A DNA stretch of 64,000 nt from an uncultured Collinsella sp. (GCA_905199225.1 CAJKFS010000002.1:38138-102137), one strand, 5' to 3'. Shown: positions 1 through 7,969, numbered from the stretch's first letter. The notes: generated from the letters alone by a model not told the origin. A program made the numbers and translations.

Positions 1-2
1 CG

Positions 3-353
3 GGGCTTCTGGCGGACGCCAGCCCCGAGGGCGAGGAGATGGGGCGCATGGACTACCGCGCCCAGGGCCGCGAGCGCAAGGCCAGGAACGACGCCAAGAA
101 GCAGGAGGAGAAGCTGGCGGCGCTGCGCGAGGGCATGGCCGCCTGCGCCGAGGACGGCGTGGACGCCACCGTGGCCAACGTGGTGGAGCGCATGCCCGAG
201 GTGAACGGCAAGCAGGTGACCAAGGCCACCGTGCAGTCATGGGTCAAGGCTTCGGCCAACGAGTGGTGCACGATCATCAGCGAGGGAGGCAAGGGCAACC
301 AGCCAGGCGTGCTGCGCGACCCCGAGATGGAGGACGCCATGACGGGCTGGTAG
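3..353 (+). CDS. Phage protein, C-terminal part (5' end outside window)
   Basis: The frame is open to the left edge of the window, so this is probably the end of a longer gene rather than a 104-residue protein starting at the ATG at 39. The visible part has a highly charged Lys/Arg/Glu helix (about residues 15-40 of the visible piece), then a segment that could be a winged-helix-like DNA-binding fold (VANVVERMPEVNGKQVTKAT). It lies upstream of the packaging genes on the same strand, where replication or AAA-ATPase genes often sit in temperate phages. That role is an inference; no catalytic motif is visible. Confidence 0.5.
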   Translation, partial: GLLADASPEGEEMGRMDYRAQGRERKARNDAKKQEEKLAALREGMAACAEDGVDATVANVVERMPEVNGKQVTKATVQSWVKASANEWCTIISEGGKGNQPGVLRDPEMEDAMTGW

Positions 354-360
354 GCGGCTG

Positions 361-512
361 TTGCGTGTATGTATGGACTATCCCTAAAGGGATAAGTGTA
401 TCCATACAGACAAAACCAACTAGTTGGATGGCGGCGGGGCCGTGCGTGCGGGCTGAAGCCGCGCCCGCACTCGTGCGCGGTGGCCACGCCCCGCCATCCA
501 TGCAACTAGACG
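361..512. other. Structured intergenic region with nested inverted repeats
   Basis: Two nested dyads lie between the first two phage genes. At 371-407, arms GTATGGA and TCCATAC enclose the perfect 16-bp palindrome TATCCCTAAAGGGATA (379-394). At 421-507, arms TAGTTG(cat)GATGGCGG-type and CCGCCATCCATGCAACTA enclose an inner GTGCGGGC/GCCCGCAC stem. No gene fits here. The first dyad could be an operator or promoter element for the middle genes. The second could be a terminator-like or functional RNA structure, although no T-run follows it. Confidence 0.5.
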
Positions 513-540
513 AAATACGAACGAACGAAGGAGAACGAAC

Positions 541-1113
541 ATGGGAATCATCTGCGAGGCCTGCGGGCGCGACATCGACGCCCTGGGGCAGGACAACATG
601 GGAGTGGACGCGCCGCTGTGCGAGGACTGCTGGGGCGAGCAGCAGAGCCACGCGGTGGCCGCGCTGAAGCGCGAGAACGCCAGCCTGCGCCGCAGGAACG
701 AGTCGCTGGACAAGAGCCGCAAGGCGCTGGGGCTTCAGCTGGCGGAAGCCAACCGAAAGCTGCGCGAGGATGGCGCCCGTCCCGAGACGACGAAGTTCGC
801 GGCGGGCGCGGTCAAGGACGCGCGCCTGAGCATCGAGACGGTCTACAAGGTGAGCCGCGAGCGAGCCCTGGCGCTCACGAAGCTGGACGAGTGCGAGATG
901 TGGCTGGGGCGCTGCGAGCCCAAGGAGACGGCGGCGTCGACGCTCGAGGGCGCGGCCCAGGACGCCGCCATGCCGTGCCTAAAGGACGACGGGGCGCACA
1001 GCTTCGCGATGCCCGACGTGAGCGTCGAGATAAACGCCGAGAAGGTCGCCGAGGCAGTGGCGAAAAGCCTGCGCGAATCAGTGCAGCCGGCCCTGCGGAT
1101 GGCGGTGGAGTAG
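541..1113 (+). CDS. Zinc-ribbon/coiled-coil protein with Acb2/Tad1-like C-terminal motif
   Basis: A 190-residue protein with a good ribosome binding site (AAGGAG) before ATG 541. Residues 5-30 hold two CxxC pairs (CEAC and CEDC), a likely zinc ribbon. Residues about 37-75 form a charged coiled coil. Residues about 95-125 contain SRERALALTKLDECEMW. From memory this closely resembles the conserved C-terminal helix of the Acb2/Tad1 hairpin family (RERALALTKLEEA-MW), phage proteins that sequester cyclic nucleotides and so block CBASS immunity. The match is to one helix of a short domain and the N-terminal fusion is unusual. An anti-CBASS role is plausible but unproven. Confidence 0.55.
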   Translation: MGIICEACGRDIDALGQDNMGVDAPLCEDCWGEQQSHAVAALKRENASLRRRNESLDKSRKALGLQLAEANRKLREDGARPETTKFAAGAVKDARLSIETVYKVSRERALALTKLDECEMWLGRCEPKETAASTLEGAAQDAAMPCLKDDGAHSFAMPDVSVEINAEKVAEAVAKSLRESVQPALRMAVE

Positions 1114-1115
1114 CC

Positions 1116-1298
1116 ATGGAGCAGCAGACGAAGCCCAAGCGCCGCCCCAGCATCGAGGTGCGCTGCCCGGAGTGCGGCATGCGCGAGATCTGGCACCACC
1201 TGCCGAGAGGCGGCGACCGCTGCCGCTGGTGCGGGCACCTGTTCGAGGACTACACGTACCGCAAGGTCGGGCCGGGAGCGAAAGAGGACGCGCGATGA
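1116..1298 (+). CDS. Small zinc-ribbon phage protein
   Basis: A 60-residue protein. Its ATG at 1116 follows the previous stop by two bases, and its own stop overlaps the next ATG (ATGA), so it is probably translationally coupled on both sides. CPEC and CRWC, about 20 residues apart, form a treble-clef or zinc-ribbon-like metal site, followed by HLFEDY. The N-terminus is basic. No enzyme motif is visible. It could bind nucleic acid or a host protein; the function is unknown. Confidence 0.6.
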   Translation: MEQQTKPKRRPSIEVRCPECGMREIWHHLPRGGDRCRWCGHLFEDYTYRKVGPGAKEDAR

Positions 1299-1528
1299 AG
1301 AACTGGGAGCGATACTTCGGCACGCCAGAGAGGGCGATGCTCATGGAGGTGCGCATGCGGCGCGACGGGCGCCGGTTCCACATCATGGTGAGCGAGTGCA
1401 ACCCAGACACCAGGTGCGCGTTCGAATCGCGGTTCGTGCGGGACTTCGCCTCGTGGGGCGAGTACCAGGACTGGCTCAACGCCGAATACGACGACGGGAC
1501 CATCAAATGGGAGGAGGACGCTCGATGA
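1295..1528 (+). CDS. Hypothetical phage protein, paralogue of next gene
   Basis: A 77-residue protein, start codon overlapping the preceding stop as ATGA. It begins MKNWERYFGTPERAMLM and ends in an aromatic/acidic motif (WGEYQDWLNAEY). The neighbouring gene begins MTNWEHYFGTPERAALM and carries a matching YLDWLKAE motif, so the two are a tandem duplication. No known domain was recognised. The basic middle (RMRRDGRRFH) and acidic end suggest a small binding or adaptor protein, but that is speculation. Confidence 0.6.
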   Translation: MKNWERYFGTPERAMLMEVRMRRDGRRFHIMVSECNPDTRCAFESRFVRDFASWGEYQDWLNAEYDDGTIKWEEDAR

Positions 1529-1851
1529 CGAACTGGGAGCACTACTTCGGCACGCCGGAGAGGGCCGCGCTGATGGACGTGGAGTTCTACGCCATCCCGG
1601 CGATGGTGGTCGTGAAGCGCGAGGAGCAGGCGGGCGATACCGCCACGCTCAGGGTCGTGGCGCGCTTCTACTCGAACGCCGACTACCTGGATTGGCTCAA
1701 GGCAGAGCGGCGCGGCAAAATGAACCGCCCGGGATGCAACTGGGGGTGCCTGCTCGCGATAGCCGCGATCGTCGCCATAGACGCGGCGGCCATCTACGCC
1801 ATAAGGGCGCTGGTGCTCGGCCTCATGGCCATAGCCGTGGCGGCGTGCTAG
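1525..1851 (+). CDS. Hypothetical membrane-anchored paralogue of preceding gene
   Basis: A 108-residue protein, coupled to the previous gene by an ATGA overlap. Residues 1-17 repeat the NWE-YFGTPERA-LM signature of the preceding protein. Residues about 66-108 are an added tail with Cys residues and one or two hydrophobic membrane segments (LLAIAAIVAIDAAAIYAI, then LVLGLMAIAVAAC). The duplication followed by gain of a membrane anchor suggests a soluble/membrane pair. No function can be assigned. Confidence 0.6.
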   Translation: MTNWEHYFGTPERAALMDVEFYAIPAMVVVKREEQAGDTATLRVVARFYSNADYLDWLKAERRGKMNRPGCNWGCLLAIAAIVAIDAAAIYAIRALVLGLMAIAVAAC

Positions 1852-1877
1852 GGACAACCGAATACGGAAACAGGCAG

Positions 1878-1910
1878 AGGGCCGTCCTTCGGGGCGGCCC
1901 TTCCTCGTTT
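1878..1910 (+). terminator. Hairpin terminator before packaging genes
   Basis: AGGGCCGTCC and GGGCGGCCCT pair around a TTCG loop, followed by TCCTCGTTT. The stem is strong but the T-tract is weak, so it may act as a partial terminator separating the early/middle genes from the late genes. Confidence 0.5.
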
Positions 1911-1932
1911 CAGGGGCGACACGTGCCAGACC

Positions 1933-3621
1933 ATGGCCGGCATGGGAAGCAGCAAACGAGACATAACGCCGGCGCAGGAGCGCTACTGCCAGGAGAGGGC
2001 CAAGGGCGCCACGCAGCGCCGGGCCTACCTGTCCGCGTTCCCGTCCAGCGAGAGGTGGAAGCCCGCCACGGTGGACAACCGCGCCTACGAGCTGGAGAAG
2101 CGCCGTGAGGTTTCGGCGAGGCTCAAGGAGCTGCAGAAGGCGGCGGCCGCCGCGGCGGTGGTGACGCGCGCGGAGATAGTCGGCGCGCAGGCCATGCTGC
2201 TGCGCAAGGGCGTGGCCGCCGTGGAGGCGCACAGCCTGGCGGACAAGGACCTCGCCCCGGCCGTCAAGGCGCTGGCCGACGCGAGCGACCGCCTGATGGC
2301 GTGGCTGCCGGAGGACGAGCCCGAGGAGCGCCCCGCGTTCGTGCGGGACTTCGCGCTGCTGCTGGGCCCGCGCTTCCTCGCGCCGCACCGCATGATAGCC
2401 GACGGCTACCGGGGCGATATCTGGCTGGCGGGCGGGCGCGGCTCGTGCAAGTCCTCGTTCTGCTCGCTGGAGGTCGTGAACCACATCGAGCGCAACCCCG
2501 ACCAGCACGCCGTGGTGCTCATGAAGCGCAAGGCGGACCTGCGCGACGCGGCCTACGCCCAGGTGGTGTGGGCCATCCGCGCGCTCGGGCTGGAGGACCA
2601 GTACGACATGCCGGAGTCCACGCTGCGCATCACCAAGAAGGCAACGGGGCAGAAGATCATCTTCCGCGGCTGCGACAACGCGAACAAGATCAAGTCCATC
2701 AAGGTGCCGTTCGGCTACGTGGGCTGCGTGTGGTTCGAGGAGGCCGACCAGTTCCGCGGCATGGCCGAGGTGCGCAAGGTCACGCAGTCGCTCACGCGAG
2801 GCGGCGAGAGCTGCGTGCGCCTGTACTCGTTCAACCCGCCGCGCTCGGAGCGCTGCTGGGTCAACGCCGAGATGGAGCGACGCGAGGCCGAGGGCCTGCC
2901 GGTGTTCCGCTCGACGTACCTGGACGTGCCGCCGGAGTGGCTGGGCGGGCAGTTCATCGCCGACGCCGAGGAGCTGAAGCGGACCGACGAGCGCGCGTAC
3001 CGCCACGAGTACCTGGGCGAGCCGGTGGGCATCGGCACCGAGGTGTTCGACAACGTGGTGTTCCGCGCTATCACCGACGAGGAGATCGCGCAGTTCGAGC
3101 GCCTGCGCTTCGGCCAGGACTTCGGCTGGTACCCCGACCCGTGGGCCGTGACCGGCAGCGAGTGGAGGCCCGGCCAGCGCGAGCTGCTGACGTTCTGCGA
3201 GGACGGCGCGAACAAGCTGCCGCCCGACGAGCAGGCCGAGCGCGTCAAGGCGCTGCTCACGTGGAGCGACGGGGAGGGCCGCGCGCCCGAGTACCACCAC
3301 CTGCCCGTGCTGTCCGACGACGGCGACCCCACGGCCATCGCCGTGCAGCGCGACCACGGCGCGAACGCCCGGGCTGCGGGCAAGGGGAAGCCGGGCCGCA
3401 TGGCCAGCTACCGCTTCCTGCAGTGCCTCGCGGCGTGGGTCATCGACCCCGTGCGCTGCCCGAGGCTGGCGGCGGAGGTGCGGGCCCTGGAGTACGCGCA
3501 GTCCCCCGACGGCGAGGTGCTCAACGAGATACCCGACGGGAACGACCACTGGGTGGACGCAACCCGATACGCGACGATGGACGAGGCGCGCCGTGCGCGC
3601 GGATACAGGAAGGCGGCATAG
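1933..3621 (+). CDS. Terminase, apparent small-large subunit fusion
   Basis: A 562-residue DNA-packaging ATPase and nuclease motor. Residues about 8-75 read like a terminase small subunit (ITPAQERYCQERAKGATQRRAY, then TVDNRAYELEK, the usual start of Terminase_2-type small subunits). Residues about 130-562 read like a large subunit: Walker A GGRGSCKSS (167-175), Walker B VWFEEADQF (266-274), coupling motif YSFNPP (about 298) and a C-terminal RNase H-like nuclease beginning FGQDFGWYPDP. Large subunits of this type are usually about 420-450 residues, so the extra N-terminus matches an in-frame fusion. No separate small subunit lies upstream. The following gene starts one base after the stop. Confidence 0.85.
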   Translation: MAGMGSSKRDITPAQERYCQERAKGATQRRAYLSAFPSSERWKPATVDNRAYELEKRREVSARLKELQKAAAAAAVVTRAEIVGAQAMLLRKGVAAVEAHSLADKDLAPAVKALADASDRLMAWLPEDEPEERPAFVRDFALLLGPRFLAPHRMIADGYRGDIWLAGGRGSCKSSFCSLEVVNHIERNPDQHAVVLMKRKADLRDAAYAQVVWAIRALGLEDQYDMPESTLRITKKATGQKIIFRGCDNANKIKSIKVPFGYVGCVWFEEADQFRGMAEVRKVTQSLTRGGESCVRLYSFNPPRSERCWVNAEMERREAEGLPVFRSTYLDVPPEWLGGQFIADAEELKRTDERAYRHEYLGEPVGIGTEVFDNVVFRAITDEEIAQFERLRFGQDFGWYPDPWAVTGSEWRPGQRELLTFCEDGANKLPPDEQAERVKALLTWSDGEGRAPEYHHLPVLSDDGDPTAIAVQRDHGANARAAGKGKPGRMASYRFLQCLAAWVIDPVRCPRLAAEVRALEYAQSPDGEVLNEIPDGNDHWVDATRYATMDEARRARGYRKAA

Positions 3622-4389
3622 ATGGCCAAGGGCGAGACCTACGAGCAGTTCGTGGAGAAGTTCAAGCCGAAGAAGACCACCGACGACTGCTACACGCCGC
3701 CGCTGGTCTACGAGGCCGTCAAGGGCTGGGCGTGCCGCGAGTACGGCATCGACCCGGCCCGCGTCGTTCGCCCGTTCTGGCCCGGCGGCGACTACGAGCG
3801 CTTCGAGTACCCGGAGGGCTGCGCGGTCATCGACAACCCGCCGTTCTCCATCCTGTCGGCCATCTGCGCGTTCTACATCGACCGCGACGTGCCGTTCCTC
3901 CTGTTCGCGCCGAGCCTGACGTGCCTGGGCGGCGCGGGCGTGTGCATGCGCATGAACCACCTCATCACCGATTGCGCCGTGGTGTACGCGAACGGCGCCG
4001 AGGTGCGCACCTCGTTCGTCACGAACATGGGCGGCGGCGAGTACGTGATGCAGAGCGCGCCGCGGCTCACCCGCGAGGTCAACGCCGCCATCGAGGCGAG
4101 CCGCGAGCGCAGGACCGTGCCGCGATACGAGTACCCCTACGAGGTGGCCACGGCGGCCATGCTGCAGCGCTATGCCAAGTACGGCGTGGAGTTCGGCGTG
4201 CGCCGCGACGAGTGCGTGCGCATCGCCGCGCTGGACATGCAGCGCGACCAGGGCAAGGCGATATTCGGCGGCGGGCTTTTGCTGGGCGAGCGAGCCGCAG
4301 CAGAGCGAGCCGCAGCAGAGCGAGCCGCAGCAGAGCGATGGACACTGAGCGCGCGCGAGCGCGCGGTCATCGCCGGGCTGCGGGGATAA
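3622..4389 (+). CDS. DNA N6-adenine methyltransferase-like protein
   Basis: A 255-residue protein starting directly after the terminase stop. Residues about 73-80 contain VIDNPPFS, the catalytic (D/N)PPF motif of N6-adenine methyltransferases. Upstream, VVRPFWPGGDYERF may be a degenerate SAM-binding motif, unlike the usual DPFxGxG. Phage genes with this NPPF core are often annotated as DNA methyltransferase or ParB-like. Near the C-terminus the peptide ERAAA is repeated, encoded by a 15-bp tandem repeat. It may modify phage DNA during packaging. Target specificity and activity cannot be read from the sequence. Confidence 0.6.
   Translation: MAKGETYEQFVEKFKPKKTTDDCYTPPLVYEAVKGWACREYGIDPARVVRPFWPGGDYERFEYPEGCAVIDNPPFSILSAICAFYIDRDVPFLLFAPSLTCLGGAGVCMRMNHLITDCAVVYANGAEVRTSFVTNMGGGEYVMQSAPRLTREVNAAIEASRERRTVPRYEYPYEVATAAMLQRYAKYGVEFGVRRDECVRIAALDMQRDQGKAIFGGGLLLGERAAAERAAAERAAAERWTLSARERAVIAGLRG
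4288..4338 (+). repeat. 15-bp tandem repeat, three copies
   Basis: GAGCGAGCCGCAGCA occurs three times in succession with a partial fourth copy (GAGCGA). It is in frame and encodes repeated ERAAA near the end of the methyltransferase-like protein. It is a candidate slippage site that keeps the frame because the unit is a multiple of three. Confidence 0.9.
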
Positions 4390-4401
4390 GGAGACCGCAA
4401 G

Positions 4402-5808
4402 ATGGCAACCGACGAGTTCAGCGTGCCGGCGCACGTGACAAAGAAGCTGAAGGAGCTGGGCTACTCCGTCGACAACTCGATGGACACCTACATCCAGGCC
4501 TGGTACGACTGGTACAGCGGCAAGGCCGACTGGTACAAGGACGCATACACCGACATGCAGGGGCAGCGGCGCAAGCGCGACCGCCTGACCATCCGCCCCG
4601 CCAAGCGCGTGGCCAGCGAGTGGGCCAGCCTGCTCGTCACCGACGACACGCAGGTGAGCGTGGAGGGCGCCGCGGCCAACGAGTGGCTGCAGGACTTCCT
4701 CGACCGCGCGAACTTCTGGCCGACCGGGCAGCTGATCGTGGAGAAGGCGTTCGCGCTCGGCACGGCGGCCTGGGCGCTGTGGTTCGACGTGCGGGACGGC
4801 GGCGCCGAGGTGAAGGTGCGCCGCTACGACGCCCGCATGGTGCGCCCGCTGTCCTGGGACGAGGAGGGCGTGGCGGAGTGCGCGTTCGTGACGCGCGCGA
4901 GCGTGAAGGGCAAGCGCGCCGACCAGCTGCAGGTGCACGCCTGGGACGCCGAGACGGCCAGCTACCACATCCGCACGTACCTGTTCGTGGACTCCCGCGA
5001 GCAGGACGCCGAGGCCGCCGGCATCCTGGAGGACTTCGACACGGAGCAGGCCTGCCCCACGTTCGGCATCGTGAAGCCGGCGCTGGAGAACACGTACGTG
5101 GACCTGTCCCCGTACGGACAGAGCGTGTTCGCCGACGCGGTGGACGCAGTCAAGGCCGTGGACCTTGCCTACGACTCCATGTTCCAGGAGGTCGAGCTGA
5201 CCGCCGCCAAGGTGTTCGTGGACGAGAGCATGGTGGACGTGCGCAGCAAGGACGGCAAGGTCATACCTTCGCCGAAGGTGGACGGCCGCCTGTTCCGCCG
5301 CCTGGCCGGCAAGGACGTCACAAAAGACCTCATCGACATCTACAGCCCGAACATCCGCATCGAGCCGCTGCGCAGCGCGTTCGACGTGGCCCTGGCCGAG
5401 CTGGGCGAGCTGTGCGGCTTCGGCCAGCAGTACTTCGCGCTTGACAAGAGCGGCGGCATGAAGACCGCCACCGAGGTGACGGCCGACAACTCCGCGCTGA
5501 TGCGCAACGTCCGCAAGCACGAGAACGTGCTGCGCGGCGCCATCCAGCGCGTGGTGACCAGCCTGCTCAACTGCGCGCGCATCCACTGCGGCGCGGCCAT
5601 CGAGGAGGACTTCGGCGCGGTCATGGTCCAGTTCGACGACAGCGTGATCACCGACACGCAGACCGAGAAGAACATGGCCCTGGCCGAGATAGCGGCCCTG
5701 GGCGTGCCGGCGCTGAAGCAGCGCTACCTCATGGAGTGGCACGGCTTCAGCGAGCAGGAGGCGGCCGAGGCCGTGCCCTCCGCCGCCGTCGTGGACGAGG
5801 GATTCTGA
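4402..5808 (+). CDS. Phage portal protein, SPP1 gp6-like
   Basis: A 468-residue portal forming the dodecameric DNA gate at the capsid vertex. It starts at ATG 4402 behind AAGGAG. Family features seen: N-terminal YIQAWYDWYSGKADWY and RPAKRVASEWASLLVTDD, characteristic of SPP1/A118-type portals, a central beta-rich stem region, and C-terminal GMKTATEVTADNS before a long helical crown. Length agrees with the family (about 450-500). It sits between terminase and minor capsid genes as expected, and its stop overlaps the next start by one base (TGATG). Confidence 0.9.
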   Translation: MATDEFSVPAHVTKKLKELGYSVDNSMDTYIQAWYDWYSGKADWYKDAYTDMQGQRRKRDRLTIRPAKRVASEWASLLVTDDTQVSVEGAAANEWLQDFLDRANFWPTGQLIVEKAFALGTAAWALWFDVRDGGAEVKVRRYDARMVRPLSWDEEGVAECAFVTRASVKGKRADQLQVHAWDAETASYHIRTYLFVDSREQDAEAAGILEDFDTEQACPTFGIVKPALENTYVDLSPYGQSVFADAVDAVKAVDLAYDSMFQEVELTAAKVFVDESMVDVRSKDGKVIPSPKVDGRLFRRLAGKDVTKDLIDIYSPNIRIEPLRSAFDVALAELGELCGFGQQYFALDKSGGMKTATEVTADNSALMRNVRKHENVLRGAIQRVVTSLLNCARIHCGAAIEEDFGAVMVQFDDSVITDTQTEKNMALAEIAALGVPALKQRYLMEWHGFSEQEAAEAVPSAAVVDEGF

Positions 5809-7748
5809 TGCTGTCCCCGGACGCGCTGGAGGAGGCCGGCGAGGAGCTGGCCCGCGTATACCGCGGCATCGAGGCCGAGATGCTGGACTACCTGGCGCGC
5901 CTGATGCTGTCGGGCGGCGGCGTGACCTCCAGGAGCGCTACCGCCGCCGCGCTGCTCGGGCAGACCCACGCCGACGAGCTGCGGCGCATCATCGCGTCGC
6001 ACGCCGGCGAGGTGGACGCGGAGCTGCGCGCGACGGTCGAGAGGCACCTGCGGGCATCGGACGCCGACGACATGGAGCGCATCGGCAGGCCCGGCACGGA
6101 GAAGGCGTGGCCGCGCCAGATGGAGGCCACGCTGCGCGGCCTGGCGGCCATCCTGGAGCGCGACAACCTGGGCATGGAGCGCGGAGCCGTTGAGGCGTTC
6201 CTGCAGGCGTCCACGGCCGCCATAGCCAAGGTGAACGCGGGCGTGGAGACGGCGGAGCGGGCGCTGCACGCGGCGGTCCGCCAGCTGGAGCGCGACGGCG
6301 TGCGCATCGTGCAGTACGTGGACGCGGGCGGCAACGCGACCGTGGCCAACCGCGCCGACGTGGCCGTGCGCCGCCACGTGCGCACGCAGATAGCCCAGGA
6401 CGGGGCGCGCATGACCGCCGGCGCCATGGACCGCTACGGCGTCCAGCTGGTCGAGGTCTCCAGCCACCCCAACGCCCGGCCCACGCACGCGTCGTGGCAG
6501 GGCCAGGTCTACGGCTGGCGCGGGACGGTGACGGTCGACGGGCGCACCTACGACGGCCTGGAGGCCGCCACGGGCTACGGCTCGGTGGACGGCCTGCTCG
6601 GCGCGAACTGCCGCCACAGCTTCGGCCCGTACCTGCCGGGCGCCAAGCGCGCCTACGAGCGCGACCCCAAGCATGCCAGCGGCCTGCCGGGCGAGCAGGT
6701 GTACGCCCTGGAGCAGCGCCAGCGAGCTGGAGAGCGCGCCATCCGCGAGGCCAAGCGCGAGCTGAGCGGCGCCCGCATCTGCCACGACGCGGCGCCAAGC
6801 CCTGCGGCGCGCGCAGAGGTCGTGAAAGCCCAGGAGCTGCTGGCCCGCAGGCAGGACGCCATGCGGCGGCTGGTGGCCGAGTCGAACGCCCTGAGCGTCA
6901 CGGGCAGGCCCGTGCTGCACCGCCACCCGGCGCGCGAGTGGGCCGGCGACATGGCCGGCGGCGCCCGCATCGCGTCGAGCGGGCGCAAGGTCGACGAGCT
7001 GCTGGCCGGCAAGGCCGCGCAGGCCGCCATGGCCAGGGCGGGCGTGAGCAAGACCGCCGTCAAGCGCGCCATCGCCGACGAGATGAAGCGCCAGGGCATG
7101 GAGCCGTCCGACTTCCCCACCCTCACCGCGGGCGAGCAGCGGCGCGTGTTCAGCGGAATCGTCGCCACGCTAAAGGAGGCGGCGAGACCGAAGCCGATAG
7201 GCAGGCACGCCGCCCTTTTCAAGAGGATAGAGGGCGACCACACGGCAGCCGACGACCTGGCGAAAACGAACCCGAACTTCAAACCGCTCGACCCCAAGTG
7301 GGCGTTTAACTGCCAGCGCTGCGTGAGCGCATACGAAGCACGCCGCAGGGGCTTCGATGTGACCGCCAAGCCGCGGGGCGGCAAGGGAGACCGCCTCCCC
7401 TACATGACGGACCAGAACGGCTGGCCGCACGTGTACGAGAACGCAGACCTCGTGCCGTGCTTCAGCAACAGCGGCGCAAACACCCGCGGCAAGGTCGAGA
7501 AGCTGATGGAGCAGTGGGGGGATGGCGCCCGCGCCATCGTGCGCGTACAATGGAAGGGCGGCAACTCCGGCCATGTTTTCATCGCCGAGAGGGTGAACGG
7601 AGCGACGCGCTTCGTGGACCCGCAGAGCAACGACGGAGACTGCTCCCGCTACTTCGCCGCGGCGAAAAAGAACCAGACCTACTGCATGCGCATAGACGAC
7701 CGCAGATTCACGGACCTGATAAAGCGATGCTGCAAGGAGAAACGATGA
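5808..7748 (+). CDS. Minor capsid (MuF-type) protein with C-terminal papain-fold toxin domain
   Basis: A 646-residue protein. The start is ATG 5808, overlapping the portal stop. Residues 1 to about 290 match phage minor capsid protein 2: VEVSSHPNARPTHASWQG and LLGANCRHSFGPY are hallmark motifs. Residues about 300-480 are a helical linker. Residues about 490-646 resemble the papain-fold toxin 1 (Tox-PL/glutamine deamidase) domain: FNCQRC with Cys502 and Cys505, YEARRRGFDV, GHVFIAE with His589, and VDPQ with Asp604, a plausible Cys-His-Asp triad. C-terminal polymorphic toxins on MuF proteins are a known temperate-phage arrangement. The protein may be carried in the virion and act in the infected host. 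The next gene is a candidate immunity protein. Confidence 0.8.
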   Translation: MLSPDALEEAGEELARVYRGIEAEMLDYLARLMLSGGGVTSRSATAAALLGQTHADELRRIIASHAGEVDAELRATVERHLRASDADDMERIGRPGTEKAWPRQMEATLRGLAAILERDNLGMERGAVEAFLQASTAAIAKVNAGVETAERALHAAVRQLERDGVRIVQYVDAGGNATVANRADVAVRRHVRTQIAQDGARMTAGAMDRYGVQLVEVSSHPNARPTHASWQGQVYGWRGTVTVDGRTYDGLEAATGYGSVDGLLGANCRHSFGPYLPGAKRAYERDPKHASGLPGEQVYALEQRQRAGERAIREAKRELSGARICHDAAPSPAARAEVVKAQELLARRQDAMRRLVAESNALSVTGRPVLHRHPAREWAGDMAGGARIASSGRKVDELLAGKAAQAAMARAGVSKTAVKRAIADEMKRQGMEPSDFPTLTAGEQRRVFSGIVATLKEAARPKPIGRHAALFKRIEGDHTAADDLAKTNPNFKPLDPKWAFNCQRCVSAYEARRRGFDVTAKPRGGKGDRLPYMTDQNGWPHVYENADLVPCFSNSGANTRGKVEKLMEQWGDGARAIVRVQWKGGNSGHVFIAERVNGATRFVDPQSNDGDCSRYFAAAKKNQTYCMRIDDRRFTDLIKRCCKEKR

Positions 7749-7969
7749 ACGTAGCAGAAGCGCTGAAAAAGACGCAAGACGAGCTGGCGATGCCGATAGA
7801 ATTGGGCGCATCCGTCCAGCACGGCGCAAGCACCGCCCACTCGCTATCGTTCTCCGGCAAGGCGGCAGACTTCCCGCTGCCGATAATCGATGAGACGGCA
7901 GGCGCAGCGCGCATCGTGCCCGCGCTTACCAGCGAATGGTGCGCGATCATGGAGCTGTTCCCGGACTAA
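7745..7969 (+). CDS. Candidate immunity protein for the MuF toxin
   Basis: A 74-residue acidic protein overlapping the toxin stop as ATGA, so translationally coupled. No recognised domain. The assignment rests on position: polymorphic-toxin genes are normally followed at once by a small immunity gene, and here a terminator follows it, separating the pair from the scaffold gene. The sequence has no signal or membrane segment, fitting an inhibitor of a cytoplasmic enzyme. It could instead be a small structural protein. Confidence 0.5.
   Translation: MNVAEALKKTQDELAMPIELGASVQHGASTAHSLSFSGKAADFPLPIIDETAGAARIVPALTSEWCAIMELFPD

Noticed and set aside
1078..5742. 1554-codon open frame on the minus strand across terminase, methyltransferase and portal genes
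   Set aside because: It is the antisense shadow of well-supported plus-strand genes in very GC-rich DNA, with low-complexity Ala/Arg/His/Val translation and no domain.
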